From: Micromonospora polyrhachis
GTDB lineage: Bacteria > Actinomycetota > Actinomycetes > Mycobacteriales > Micromonosporaceae
NCBI RefSeq assembly: GCF_014203835.1
Contig: NZ_JACHJW010000001.1
Span: forward strand, 3,794,501-3,858,500
DNA: 64,000 nucleotides
Reading direction: 5' to 3'
Both the position numbers and the translations under genes were made by a program. Positions 54,841-62,818 of the stretch are shown here, in pieces. Positions within the stretch are counted from its first letter, which is position 1; the number at the start of each line of letters is the position of its first letter. The notes beneath the pieces were generated by a model, which was given only the letters and a program-made list of their open reading frames with translations, did no database searches and had not been told where the DNA came from.

Positions 54841-55314
54841 GTGACCACTGTCGAGATGCCGCTCGTCGTCTGCGTGTCGAACGACGCCAAGGTGCGCGAG
54901 CGGGTCGTACAACGGTTGAACGACTTTGGGCCGGTCCTGATCTGTGCTGACCTGTCCGAGTTGCGCGCCATGCTGTTCCCGCTCAAACCGGACGGGACGC
55001 GCTCGCCATCCGCACCGGTGAGTCTCGGCGAACTCTCGGTCGACCCGGCCGACCATCTCGTCACCTGGCGCGGCGAGCCCCTGGCCCTGACCCGGTTGGA
55101 GCGCGAACTACTCGCCCGGCTGGCCAGCCCACCGGTCGGTGTCTGGACGTACGAGCGGCTCTTCGGTTCGGTCTGGGGCGGTGCCTACCTCGGTGACACG
55201 GCGATTCTGCACTCCGCGGTGAAGCGGCTACGCCGCAAGCTGCGCGCCGTCGAGGACGGGCCGCAGGTGCACACCGTACGAGGGGTTGGCTATCGGCTCG
55301 CCCTCGCGCGCTGA
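54841..55314 (+). CDS. Orphan winged-helix (OmpR/PhoB-type) regulator
   Basis: The 157-residue protein has a short N-terminal part resembling a shrunken receiver (VVCVSNDAKVRERVVQRLNDFGPVLICADLSELRAML) without a phosphorylatable aspartate, and a C-terminal Trans_reg_C domain (about 70-155): LTRLERELLARLASPPVGVWTYERLFGSVWGG...AVKRLRRKL...VHTVRGVGYRLALA. GAGGG five bases before GTG 54841 fixes the start; GTG 54811 is less likely. No kinase gene is near. It is divergent from the large subtilase and may regulate it. Confidence 0.85.
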   Translation: MTTVEMPLVVCVSNDAKVRERVVQRLNDFGPVLICADLSELRAMLFPLKPDGTRSPSAPVSLGELSVDPADHLVTWRGEPLALTRLERELLARLASPPVGVWTYERLFGSVWGGAYLGDTAILHSAVKRLRRKLRAVEDGPQVHTVRGVGYRLALAR

Positions 55315-55343
55315 CCGCTTCCGGTACGTGTCACCATGGCGGC

Positions 55344-56315
55344 GTGACCGAGCCCAATGAGCGAGCCGGCCAGCCGGGTCAGGACCCACCGCCACCCCCA
55401 CCGATCGCCGGTCCGCCGGTTCAGCCGGCTCAATCGTGGCCGGCTGGTCAGGGGGCGCAGGTCGATCCCCCGGTTCAGCCGTGGGTGGGCGATCACCCGG
55501 CGACGCCGCCGAACCGGAAGCGGCGGACCTGGCTGATCGCCGCCGTTGCCGCCTGGGCCGCGCTGCTGCTCGTGGTCACCTACCTCTCCGTACGCTGGGA
55601 CGAGCCCACCGTGCGCGAGCAGCGCGACATCGCGCAGGCCGTCCCGGTCGTCAACCGGGCGCTCGGGGAACTCGTCGTAGCCGCCGGCCCGGACGTCGCC
55701 GTCGAACTCTCCGCCCCCCGCCTGACGCAGGGGTGCCGGCTCAGTCTGATCCGTGATGGCGCGACCCTGGAGCGGGACGTCGTCTTCCGTACCGTCGAAG
55801 CGCAGGAGCGGGCGCTGATCAGCCGGATCGCCCAGGGACTGCCCAAGGACTATCGCGCCCGGAGCCGGACAAGCCTGGGCACCCTACGGGCCGACGCGGG
55901 CGAGTTCGTCGGCATCAAGGGCGGCCTGACCGACCCGGGCACGGTCAAGCTGACCACGAGCACCGGATGTCGCCCCATGCCGGCCGGATATGCCATTGCC
56001 GATCCGTTGATAGGGCTACGGATCGACGACGAGCCGGGCCGGGTGCTCGTCGCGCTCGGGGTGTCGGAGCATGGCCCGGTCGACCGGACGAGTGTGCCGT
56101 GTCCGGGCAGCGGCTGGGTGCACACCGCCCGAGCTGTCGGCCGGGGAGCGGTGTCGAAACCGCTGGACGTGACGCTGCGCCCGGTGGCCGACGCCGTCGT
56201 GGTCGTCGACCAGACCGACCGGTACGCCTACCGCAGCGGGTCGCGCAGTGTCGTGGTGGAGGCGCTCGACGGCGAGATTCGGGTGGCGGTCACCGAGTCG
56301 GGCTGCGCCGTCTAG
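55344..56315 (+). CDS. Membrane-anchored hypothetical protein
   Basis: The 323-residue protein has a Pro/Gln-rich cytosolic tail (1-60), one membrane segment (WLIAAVAAWAALLLVVTYLSV) and a soluble outer part of about 240 residues with four scattered cysteines (QGCRLSL, STGCRPM, VPCPGSG, ESGCAV). I recognise no family; similar anchored proteins occur in actinomycetes. It follows the winged-helix regulator by 29 bases and may be cotranscribed. Start GTG at 55344. Confidence 0.7.
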   Translation: MTEPNERAGQPGQDPPPPPPIAGPPVQPAQSWPAGQGAQVDPPVQPWVGDHPATPPNRKRRTWLIAAVAAWAALLLVVTYLSVRWDEPTVREQRDIAQAVPVVNRALGELVVAAGPDVAVELSAPRLTQGCRLSLIRDGATLERDVVFRTVEAQERALISRIAQGLPKDYRARSRTSLGTLRADAGEFVGIKGGLTDPGTVKLTTSTGCRPMPAGYAIADPLIGLRIDDEPGRVLVALGVSEHGPVDRTSVPCPGSGWVHTARAVGRGAVSKPLDVTLRPVADAVVVVDQTDRYAYRSGSRSVVVEALDGEIRVAVTESGCAV

Positions 56316-56322
56316 GTTTCTC

Positions 56323-56384
56323 GCCGCAGACCTTGGATCATCGCGGCCCACCCCGGGGCCACAAACGTCCAAGATCTGTGCGGC
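56323..56384. terminator. Bidirectional hairpin between convergent genes
   Basis: Outer arms GCCGCAGACCTTGGA (56323-56337) and TCCAAGATCTGTGCGGC (56368-56384) pair with small irregularities around an inner GGCCC-ACCCC-GGGGCC hairpin. It lies between the hypothetical protein and DsrE-like genes. Confidence 0.6.
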
Positions 56385-56429
56385 GGAACCGTTACCGGCA
56401 GCGGACGGGTTGGTGGCGGCCGAGATTAG

Positions 56430-56792
56430 TCAGTAGATGAGGGCCTGGACGCCGTCGGCCAGTGACTCCTCGACGAACACCGCTGCCCCGGCGATGCGTA
56501 CGCCGGGCAGCAGGTCGGATTCGGTGATCTCGCGGCGGGCGGCGCACTGGGTGCAGACGGTCACCCGACCGCTGGTGAGGATCACGTGCAGCAGCTCCGC
56601 CAACGGTGCCGAATGTGGTAACTCGAACTCGGCGGCCCGGCCGGGCAATCCGAACCAGGAAGACTCGCCGGTCAGCCACAGGGAGACATCCACCCCGGAG
56701 GCGATCGCGGTGGCGGCGACGGTGAACGCCTGCGCGCAGCGCTCGGGGGAGTCCGTGCCAGCGGTGACCTTGATGACGAGAGAGCGTGCCAT
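56430..56792 (-). CDS. DsrE/F-like family protein
   Basis: The 120-residue protein fits the DsrE fold: ARSLVIKVTAGTDSPERCAQAFTVAATAIASGVDVSLWLTGESSWFGLPG, LAELLHVILTSGRVTVCTQCAARREI, and LPGVRIAGAAVFVEESLADG. The CTQC pair sits where sulfur-carrier members have reactive cysteines, so a sulfur-relay or redox role is possible but not shown. ATG at 56792 is preferred over one four codons upstream. Divergent from a very small membrane peptide gene. Confidence 0.82.
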   Translation of the reverse strand: MARSLVIKVTAGTDSPERCAQAFTVAATAIASGVDVSLWLTGESSWFGLPGRAAEFELPHSAPLAELLHVILTSGRVTVCTQCAARREITESDLLPGVRIAGAAVFVEESLADGVQALIY

Positions 56793-56818
56793 GCCGGCCA
56801 GCATAGGATGATCTGACG

Positions 56819-56923
56819 ATGGTTACCGAGATTGGGTTCGTCAGCCTGCTGGTGGCAGGCTTCGGCGTGCTCGCCGGCGGCCTGGTCTATCTGGCGGTAC
56901 GTGTGTCACGGGGCCGTTGGTGA
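56819..56923 (+). CDS. 34-residue single-span membrane peptide
   Basis: ATG 56819 opens a frame of 34 codons: VTEIGFVSLLVAGFGVLAGG, LVYLAVRVSRGRW. Residues 6-27 form one hydrophobic helix followed by a basic end, so inside-positive topology is expected. Its stop TGA overlaps the first unit of a 64-bp tandem repeat. It starts 26 bases from the divergent DsrE-like gene. No obvious ribosome binding site and no recognised family; too short for ordinary gene callers. Confidence 0.5.
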   Translation: MVTEIGFVSLLVAGFGVLAGGLVYLAVRVSRGRW

Positions 56924-57100
56924 GCGCGAGGAGTGAGCGAGCGCAGCGAGCGAGCCCCGCAGTTGCGAACGGATGGTTTGTTGGTGAGCGCGAGGAGTGA
57001 GCGAGCGCAGCGAGCGAGCCCCGCAGTTGCGAACGGATGGTTTGTTGGTGAGCGCGAGGAGTGAGCGTAGCGAGCCTCGCAGTCGCGAACGGAAGGTTTG
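56917..57100 (+). repeat. Tandem repeat, units of 64, 64 and 56 bp
   Basis: Units begin TTGGTGAGCGCGAGGAGTGA at 56917, 56981 and 57045; the third lacks eight bases. Each contains GAGCGCAGCGAGCGAG (a small palindrome-rich run) and ends CGAACGGATGGTTTG. The first bases of a fourth unit are the start of the nitrobindin-like gene (TTGGTGAGTACGAG at 57101). Confidence 0.92.
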
Positions 57101-57103
57101 TTG

Positions 57104-57703
57104 GTGAGTACGAGTCCGCAAGAGAACCCGTTGCAGCCGCCGTGGCTTAACGCGCCGCCGGTCGACCCGTACCCGTTCGAGGAGACCCACGATCTGCGGG
57201 TCGGTCCGGATCTGCACCCGGCTCTGCTGGGTCTGCTGCCGTATATCGGGGTGTGGCGGGGGCGTGGCCGGGGCGGCTACCCGACCATCGAGGACTTCGA
57301 CTACGCGCAGGAGATCCGGATCAGCCACGACGGACGGCCGTTCCTGCTCTACGAGTCGCGGTCCTGGCTGCTGGACGAGCAGAGTCAGCCGATCCGGCAG
57401 TCGGCCCGGGAGGTCGGCTGGTGGCGACCGGTGATGAACGGCGACCGGGCTACCGACGATCTTGAGGCGATGATGACCAGCCCGACCGGCATCATGGAGC
57501 TTTACCTGGGCAAACTGACCGGCACTCGGGTCGAGTTGGCCACCGACGCGGTGGTGCGTACGGGCACCGCCAAGGAGGTCACCGGCGGGCATCGGCTCTT
57601 CGGCATCGTGGAGGGCGCGCTGCTCTACGCCCAGGAGATGGCCGCCATGGGGCACAGTCTTGCCCCGCATCTGTCCGCCCGGCTCATCCGCGTCGGCGGC
57701 TGA
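57104..57703 (+). CDS. Nitrobindin-like heme-binding protein (FABP family, DUF1794)
   Basis: The 199-residue protein shows the nitrobindin signature GVWRGRGRGGYPTIEDFDYAQEI near residue 48 and the strand-rich end GHRLFGIVEGALLYAQEMAAMGHSLAPHLSARL, where a conserved histidine near the end is the usual heme ligand. Family members bind ferric heme in a beta-barrel and react with nitric oxide or peroxynitrite. GTG at 57104 is chosen with GGAAGG eight bases upstream; a TTG at 57098 is possible. The start lies in the fringe of a 64-bp tandem repeat. Confidence 0.88.
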   Translation: MSTSPQENPLQPPWLNAPPVDPYPFEETHDLRVGPDLHPALLGLLPYIGVWRGRGRGGYPTIEDFDYAQEIRISHDGRPFLLYESRSWLLDEQSQPIRQSAREVGWWRPVMNGDRATDDLEAMMTSPTGIMELYLGKLTGTRVELATDAVVRTGTAKEVTGGHRLFGIVEGALLYAQEMAAMGHSLAPHLSARLIRVGG

Positions 57704-57705
57704 CC

Positions 57706-57789
57706 AGACGGTGGCTGAAGATTCCGGCTCAGACGGTGGCTGAAGATTCCGGCTCAGACGGTGGCTGGAAACTTCGGCTCAGACGGTGA
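57706..57789. repeat. Tandem repeat, 3.3 units of 25 bp
   Basis: AGACGGTGGCTGAAGATTCC plus GGCTC occurs at 57706 and 57731 (identical), with a diverged third unit at 57756 and the start of a fourth at 57781. It begins three bases after the nitrobindin-like stop codon. Confidence 0.9.
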
Positions 57790-57836
57790 CGGGCAGTCCG
57801 GCCGGGGCAGTGTGCCCCCGACCGGGCTGCCGGAAG

Positions 57837-58694
57837 TCAGAACAGCGTCTCGATCCGGGCTGCGCCGCCACGCTCCAGCCAGGTGGGGAAGTCGAGCAGG
57901 CCGGGGTGCTGCTTCCGTAGTGCGGGAATGTCCGCCCGCCAGAGGCCCTGCTCGCCAGTGAACTCCGCGACGATCGCGTCGCTGAGTCCCACTTCGGCAG
58001 CGGTGGCCTGTCGATAGGTGAGCGTCCGGTTCAGCGTCCGACCGATCAACGTGACCGTCTCGGTCGGGGTCAGTTCGTCGCCGGCCAGTTCGATCGCCTG
58101 CCCGAGATGGCGATGAGGGTCGGCGAAGGCCAGAGCGGCGAAGACACCGATGTCGTCGGCGGCGATGAGCTGCACCGGCGTGTCTGGTCCGAAGAGATGG
58201 ACGAGGACACCGTCCACGATTCCGCCGAATGGTAGGCCTGGAATCGTGTGGTTCTCCATGAACCGGGCTGGCCGGAGCATCGTCGCGGGCAGCCCGACGG
58301 CGCGGATGTGTTCCTCGATCGCCCACTTGCTGCGGTAGACGGGGACGCTGCTGCGCTCGGCCGCTCCGACCGAGGCGAAGACGAAGTGTTCGACGTTGGC
58401 CGCCGCAGCGGCGTCGACCAGGTTTCGGCCTCGACGTACCTCCTGATCTGGGTCGGCGTTGTCGGGCGTGACACCGAAAACGCCGTACGTTCCGGCCACG
58501 GCGGCGTGGAGGGAGTCCGGGGCGTCCAGGTCGCCGAGAGCCAGCTCGGCCCCGGCTCGGCTCAGTTCCCGGGCGGCGGGGGCGTCTGGATCGCGTACAA
58601 GGGCACGCACTCGCCAGCCGTCGGCGAGCAGGTGACGGGCGGTGGCGCCGCCCTGTCGTCCGGTCGCGCCGGACACCAAGATGATCTTGCTCAT
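57837..58694 (-). CDS. NmrA-like NAD(P)-binding protein
   Basis: The 285-residue protein has an N-terminal dinucleotide motif SGATGRQGGATARHLL, then VRALVRDPDAPAARELSRAGAELALGDLDAPDSL and HFVFASVGAAER, matching NmrA/HSCARG atypical short-chain dehydrogenases. YRSKWAIEEHIR contains the Tyr-x3-Lys pair in shifted form, so enzyme activity is uncertain; many act as redox sensors. ATG at 58694. Divergent from a TetR gene with a double operator between them. Confidence 0.88.
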   Translation of the reverse strand: MSKIILVSGATGRQGGATARHLLADGWRVRALVRDPDAPAARELSRAGAELALGDLDAPDSLHAAVAGTYGVFGVTPDNADPDQEVRRGRNLVDAAAAANVEHFVFASVGAAERSSVPVYRSKWAIEEHIRAVGLPATMLRPARFMENHTIPGLPFGGIVDGVLVHLFGPDTPVQLIAADDIGVFAALAFADPHRHLGQAIELAGDELTPTETVTLIGRTLNRTLTYRQATAAEVGLSDAIVAEFTGEQGLWRADIPALRKQHPGLLDFPTWLERGGAARIETLF

Positions 58695-58738
58695 GTGGCC
58701 CCTCTCGATCGGCGATGACCAGCCTCAAGCGATAAGAT

Positions 58739-58773
58739 GAGGCGGCCTCCGAAATATAGTGAGGGTGCCTCCG
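58739..58773. promoter_or_regulatory. Probable TetR-family double operator
   Basis: Two 13-base sites, GAGGCGGCCTCCG (58739-58751) and GAGGGTGCCTCCG (58761-58773), each built around a GAGG-CCTC palindrome and spaced by 22 bp (two helical turns), lie between the divergent NmrA-like and TetR genes. Confidence 0.6.
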
Positions 58774-58791
58774 TTTAGCAAGGAGACGTGA

Positions 58792-59382
58792 ATGGCCACA
58801 GGCGGGACGCCAGCGCCGCAGCGGCAGATGCGGGCCGACGCTCGGCGCAACTACGAACGTCTGCTCGACGAAGCCCGGGCGGCCTTTGCCGAGCAGGGCG
58901 TCGGGACGTCACTTGAGGAGATTGCCCGGCGGGCCGAGGTGGCGATCGGCACGCTCTACCGGCATTTCCCGACCCGTCACGCCTTGCTGGAGGCCATACT
59001 GCGCGACAGCATGACCGGGCTCAGCGACCGGGCCCGGGAACTGCTCGACCATCCCTCCCCGGCGGCGGCCCTGACCCTCTGGTCCCGCGCCGCCCTGATC
59101 CACATCACCGTCTACCGTGACCTGGCCCCCACCCTGATGAGCAGCTTCGATGACGAGACGTCGCCGCTCCACTCCGGTTGCCAGGCGCTCGTCGCAGCCG
59201 GTGAGCAACTACTCGACCGAGCCCGGCAGGCGGGTGTCGTCCGTGCCGATGCCCAGGCGACAGACCTGTTTGCCCTGCTGAACGCCGTTGCCTGGGTCAG
59301 CGACCAGGTCCCCGATGAGCAGGCAGATCGACTGTTGTCCTTCGTCGTCGACGGGCTCCGGCCGCGGCAGGACCAGGCGTAG
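58792..59382 (+). CDS. TetR-family transcriptional regulator
   Basis: The 196-residue protein has an N-terminal TetR HTH: MRADARRNYERLLDEARAAFAEQGVGTSLEEIARRAEVAIGTLYRHFPTRHALLEAIL. The C-terminal ligand domain is of the common TetR_C type. AAGGAGACGTGA precedes the ATG. It probably represses its own gene and the divergent NmrA-like gene through the paired sites in front of it. Ligand unknown. Confidence 0.93.
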   Translation: MATGGTPAPQRQMRADARRNYERLLDEARAAFAEQGVGTSLEEIARRAEVAIGTLYRHFPTRHALLEAILRDSMTGLSDRARELLDHPSPAAALTLWSRAALIHITVYRDLAPTLMSSFDDETSPLHSGCQALVAAGEQLLDRARQAGVVRADAQATDLFALLNAVAWVSDQVPDEQADRLLSFVVDGLRPRQDQA

Positions 59383-59415
59383 CCGAGCACCCCACCCGCG
59401 TCGCCGTGGCCAGCG

Positions 59416-60312
59416 TCACATGAGCCGAGTGGTGACCCCGGCGGGCCCGGTCTGGAAGTCCGAGACGGCGAAACCGAGCAGTTCCCGTAGGGCAGTCGTG
59501 TGCGGTGAGGCAGGCAGCGACATCCCGTCCAGGGCGCGTACCTCGGCCAGGCCCCGTACCGACGAGGTGAACCACACCCCGCCGATCGCTTCGCGGAGTT
59601 CGGCCGGCGTGACGAGCCGTTCGGCAGTGGAGAAGCCCAACTCGCCGGCGTGGGCCAGCAGCCAGCAGGCCGTCACACCGGGCAGGATTCCGGTGGAATC
59701 GGCCGGTACGGTGCACAGCGTGTCGCCGTCCAGCCAGACCACGCTCGCCGACGGGCCCTCCAGGGCGTAGCCCTCGGTGGAGGTCCACAGCACGTCGTCC
59801 ACGTCGTTGGCGACCGCCCAACGTCGGGTGGCGGCGCTGACCCCGTACGAGATGGACTTGACCCCGGCCAGCAGCCAGGACGTACCGGCGCGGACGTTGG
59901 CAGCGACCCCCAGCGGCAGCGTGGCGACGGTGATGCCGGCCTGGCGGGCCCGGCGGATCGCCGGCGACACTTCGGTGAGCGTGGTGAAGACGGTAGCTGG
60001 TCCGCCACCCTCCGGCCCTCGGGTGCAGACCAGTCGCAGTGCACCCTCGGTGTCGGCCGGCCAGGCGGCGCAGGTCGCCTCGATCAGGTCGGTCAGTTCG
60101 GTGGTGTCGGGCAGCAGCAGGTCGAGGGTTTCGGCGGAGTGGGCCAACCGGGTCAGGTGCTCGTCGCGCAGCCACGGCTGACCGGCCCGGACATGCATGG
60201 TTTCGAAGAGTCCGTCGCCGTGTAGGACCCCGAGGTCGTCGGCGCGTACCACCGGCTGGTCGGCCGGGACGACACCCCGGCCCAGGACGGCGACGATCTG
60301 ACGGCTCGACAC
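59416..60312 (-). CDS. Class IV PLP aminotransferase / 4-amino-4-deoxychorismate lyase-like
   Basis: About 298 residues of fold-type IV: ADDLGVLHGDGLFETMHVRAGQPWLRDEHLTRLAHSA, the lysine in SWLLAGVKSISYGVSAATRRWA, and TSTEGYALEGPSASVVWLDGDTLCTVPADSTGILPGVTACWLL. The pattern suits aminodeoxychorismate lyase (PabC, folate pathway) or branched-chain/D-amino acid aminotransferases; PabC-like is my preference. Start GTG at 60312 is a choice among several, without a clear ribosome binding site. No other pab gene is next to it. Confidence 0.85.
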   Translation of the reverse strand: MSSRQIVAVLGRGVVPADQPVVRADDLGVLHGDGLFETMHVRAGQPWLRDEHLTRLAHSAETLDLLLPDTTELTDLIEATCAAWPADTEGALRLVCTRGPEGGGPATVFTTLTEVSPAIRRARQAGITVATLPLGVAANVRAGTSWLLAGVKSISYGVSAATRRWAVANDVDDVLWTSTEGYALEGPSASVVWLDGDTLCTVPADSTGILPGVTACWLLAHAGELGFSTAERLVTPAELREAIGGVWFTSSVRGLAEVRALDGMSLPASPHTTALRELLGFAVSDFQTGPAGVTTRLM

Positions 60313-60484
60313 GAGAACTGAGACTAACGAAACGGGTACGGCGTAGCCCGGAACTTCCGCAGTAGGTGCACCGGTTGGGGCCCGGCACGCTTCGTTGTAT
60401 CCTCGGCGGCAGCGTCGCGTACCGGTGGCAGGCCGTGCCAGGTATGGAGGCGCCGAATCGAAGGGAATACGACGATGATGATCG

Positions 60485-60976
60485 TTGTCCCTTCGCCCTC
60501 CACCTGTGCGTGAGGGCGAGAAGCCCAGGCTGGTGGCCTGGAGCCGAGAAATGCGCAACGTCCATGACCGACTTCGCGCAGCGTTGGCGGTGACTCGGCA
60601 GGCCCTGGCAGATGGGGAGCCGGCGGAGCCAGCGACCAGAGACCTGCTGCTGTTCTGTCACGGGTTCTGCACCGCGTTGACCGCCCACCATCAGGGCGAG
60701 GACCGTGACCTGTTTCCTGCCATCGCAGCGCAGCACCCCGAACTGCGAGAAACGCTGCGCTACCTGCAACAGGACCATTCGATGATCGCGCACCTGCTGG
60801 CCGGGCTGAAGGCTGCCGTGGCCCGGACCGCCTCGGCAGCCGAGCTGGATCAGCATCTGGAGGGCCTGGCCGCGATCATGGAGTCGCACTTCAGCTACGA
60901 GGAGCGTCGACTCCTGACAGTGCTAGAGACGCTGGCCCTGGACGCGGACCCCGACGCCGTGCTGGGCCCGCTGTGA
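60485..60976 (+). CDS. Hemerythrin-like domain protein
   Basis: A four-helix protein of about 163 residues with the iron-ligand histidines and carboxylates of hemerythrin domains: EMRNVHDRLRAAL, FCTALTAHHQGEDRDLFPAI, LQQDHSMIAHLLAGL and MESHFSYEERRLL. It should bind a di-iron centre and sense or buffer oxygen or nitric oxide. Start is uncertain: TTG at 60485 or GTG at 60506. Confidence 0.87.
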   Translation: MSLRPPPVREGEKPRLVAWSREMRNVHDRLRAALAVTRQALADGEPAEPATRDLLLFCHGFCTALTAHHQGEDRDLFPAIAAQHPELRETLRYLQQDHSMIAHLLAGLKAAVARTASAAELDQHLEGLAAIMESHFSYEERRLLTVLETLALDADPDAVLGPL

Positions 60977-61045
60977 CCGCCGGGCGCAGGGTGGTGCGCA
61001 AGCTTCACTCGGCTGGTACCGGGTCAGTCAGCCGGGCGGCTGCGG

Positions 61046-62089
61046 TCAGTCGGCCCGGCTGGTATCGGTTGCCGTGCGGGTACCATCGTCACCTTCGGCC
61101 TGGCTGGTACCGGTTTCCGTACGGGCATTGTCACCTTCGGCCCGGGTGAATCGGGCTCCCCAGTCGTGGACCTGGTGGAGCAGTTCAGGCGGGCTGATGA
61201 CCTGGAAGTCGGCGCGAAGCGTGCCCAGTGCCAGGATCACCCAGTCCAGCGAGTCGGTGGTGAGGTTCACCCGGCAGTGCTCGGCATCGACCTCCTCGAT
61301 CCTGCTCCAGTTGCCGATCCGCTCCTGCACACGCGCCGCTGGGGCGTTGACCAGGACCTCCACCCGGTATGACCGGGGCAGGCTGTCGAGGCGGGCGCGG
61401 ACGAAGGCTGCGGCGTCGGTGGCGGGCAGGTCACGGGGGCGGAACCGGAACCCGGTGCCCTGCGGCGTGGTGAGCCGGTCGACTCGGAAGCTGCGCCAGT
61501 CGTGCCGGGTGAGGTCGTAGGCGACCAGGTACCAGCGGCGACCGAGCCACACCAGTCGATGTGGCTCGATGTGCCGGTCGCTGTGTCGGCCGTCGGCGGC
61601 GGTGTAGGAGAAGCGGAGCTGCTCACCGTCCCGGCAGGCGAGCGCGACCGCAGTGAGCACCGCCGGCTCGACACCGGCCCTGGCCGGGCCGTTCCAGGTG
61701 ACGGGCTCGGTCATCGCGCGCAGCGCTTCGACGCGACGGCGCAGCCGGGCTGGCATTACCTGCACTACCTTGGCCAGCACCCGTACCGACGACTCGGCGA
61801 TCCCCTCCACCGCGCTCTGGGCGGCGACCTGTAGGCCAATCGCCAGGGCGACCGCCTCCTCGTCGTCGATCACCAACGGTGGTAGTGCCGCCCCGGCGGC
61901 GAGCTGATAGCCGCCATCCACACCACGTTGGGTCTGGACCGGATAGCCCAGCCCGCGCAGCCGGTCGATGTCCCGACGCAGGGTACGGGCCGAGACGCCC
62001 AGCCGCTCAGCCAACTCGCGGCCCGGCCAGTAGCGCCGGGCCTGGAGTAGGGACAGCAGCCGGAGAGTTCGGGTGCTGGTGTTCGCCAT
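61046..62089 (-). CDS. HTH-WYL domain transcriptional regulator
   Basis: The 347-residue protein has an N-terminal DeoR-type HTH (TLRLLSLLQARRYWPGRELAERLGVSARTLRRDIDRLRGLGYPV), a WYL domain with PHRLVWLGRRWYLVAYDLTRHDWRSFRVDRL and a WCX-type end (VEVLVNAPAARVQERI). Such proteins respond to nucleotides or small metabolites. The last 30 residues are two near-copies of AEGDNARTETGTSQ, coded by a tandem repeat (about 61050-61143), a recent extension. It is divergent from the DinB-like gene 97 bp away and probably regulates it. Confidence 0.9.
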   Translation of the reverse strand: MANTSTRTLRLLSLLQARRYWPGRELAERLGVSARTLRRDIDRLRGLGYPVQTQRGVDGGYQLAAGAALPPLVIDDEEAVALAIGLQVAAQSAVEGIAESSVRVLAKVVQVMPARLRRRVEALRAMTEPVTWNGPARAGVEPAVLTAVALACRDGEQLRFSYTAADGRHSDRHIEPHRLVWLGRRWYLVAYDLTRHDWRSFRVDRLTTPQGTGFRFRPRDLPATDAAAFVRARLDSLPRSYRVEVLVNAPAARVQERIGNWSRIEEVDAEHCRVNLTTDSLDWVILALGTLRADFQVISPPELLHQVHDWGARFTRAEGDNARTETGTSQAEGDDGTRTATDTSRAD

Positions 62090-62186
62090 GTTCTTATTCT
62101 GGTTCGCGATTCAGGTCAGAAAGTGGCCGCTACGGTCCCTAGCGTGGGTATCGATCGATGGAACACAACCGGAAGGCAGCGAACCC

Positions 62187-62762
62187 ATGACCGTCAACGA
62201 GTTGACCACTGACGACAACACCGACGCGCCAACCGTGCACACCACCGCCGATGTCACCGGCGAGCACGCTGACCTGTTGGCGATGCTGGCCCAGTATCGA
62301 CACTTCCTGCGCTTCACCACCCGAGACCTCACCGACGAGCAGGCCGGGCAGCGCACCACCGTCAGTGCGCTGTGCCTGGGTGGCCTGATCAAGCACGTTG
62401 CCGCCGTCGAGCGGAACTGGGTCGGCTTCATCCTGGATGGTCCAGCATCGATGGGCAACCTTGACGACATGACCGAGGCCGACTGGGCCCAGCGGGCCGA
62501 CGAGTTCCGGATGCTGCCCGGTGAGACGCTGGCCGGGGTGCTGGCCGACTATGCCGACACGGCCCGTCGCACCGACGAACTGGTGGCCAGCCTGCCCGAT
62601 CTGGGCGCCACGCAGCCGCTGCCGGAAGCCCCGTGGTTCGAGGCCGGTGCGCGGTGGTCGACCCGGCGGGTGTTGATGCACATCGTTGCCGAGACCGCGC
62701 AGCACGCCGGCCACGCCGACATCATCCGTGAGTCCCTTGACGGGGCCAAGACCATGGGCTGA
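62187..62762 (+). CDS. DinB-family protein (DUF664-like)
   Basis: The 191-residue, mostly helical protein fits the DinB/YfiT-like fold: HADLLAMLAQYRHFLRFTTRDLTDEQAGQRTTVSALCLGGLIKHVAAVERNWV and ARWSTRRVLMHIVAETAQHAGHADIIRESLDG, with the metal-binding histidines of thiol-dependent transferases (HV near residue 72; H-x3-H at the end). In actinobacteria some use mycothiol. GGAAGG stands before ATG 62187. Divergent WYL regulator upstream. Confidence 0.88.
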   Translation: MTVNELTTDDNTDAPTVHTTADVTGEHADLLAMLAQYRHFLRFTTRDLTDEQAGQRTTVSALCLGGLIKHVAAVERNWVGFILDGPASMGNLDDMTEADWAQRADEFRMLPGETLAGVLADYADTARRTDELVASLPDLGATQPLPEAPWFEAGARWSTRRVLMHIVAETAQHAGHADIIRESLDGAKTMG

Positions 62763-62818
62763 CAGCGGCCCGGCCAGGGCACGTCGCGACTCGGCTACCA
62801 CGGCCTAGTATTGGTTCG

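Noticed and set aside
56917..57100. 64-bp repeats considered as a CRISPR array or attachment site
   Set aside because: Units are head-to-tail without spacers, and no cas gene or integrase is in the window.
60474..60512. Short frame ATG 60474 with AGGGA in front, before the hemerythrin gene
   Set aside because: Only about a dozen codons, out of frame and without features; possibly a chance start.
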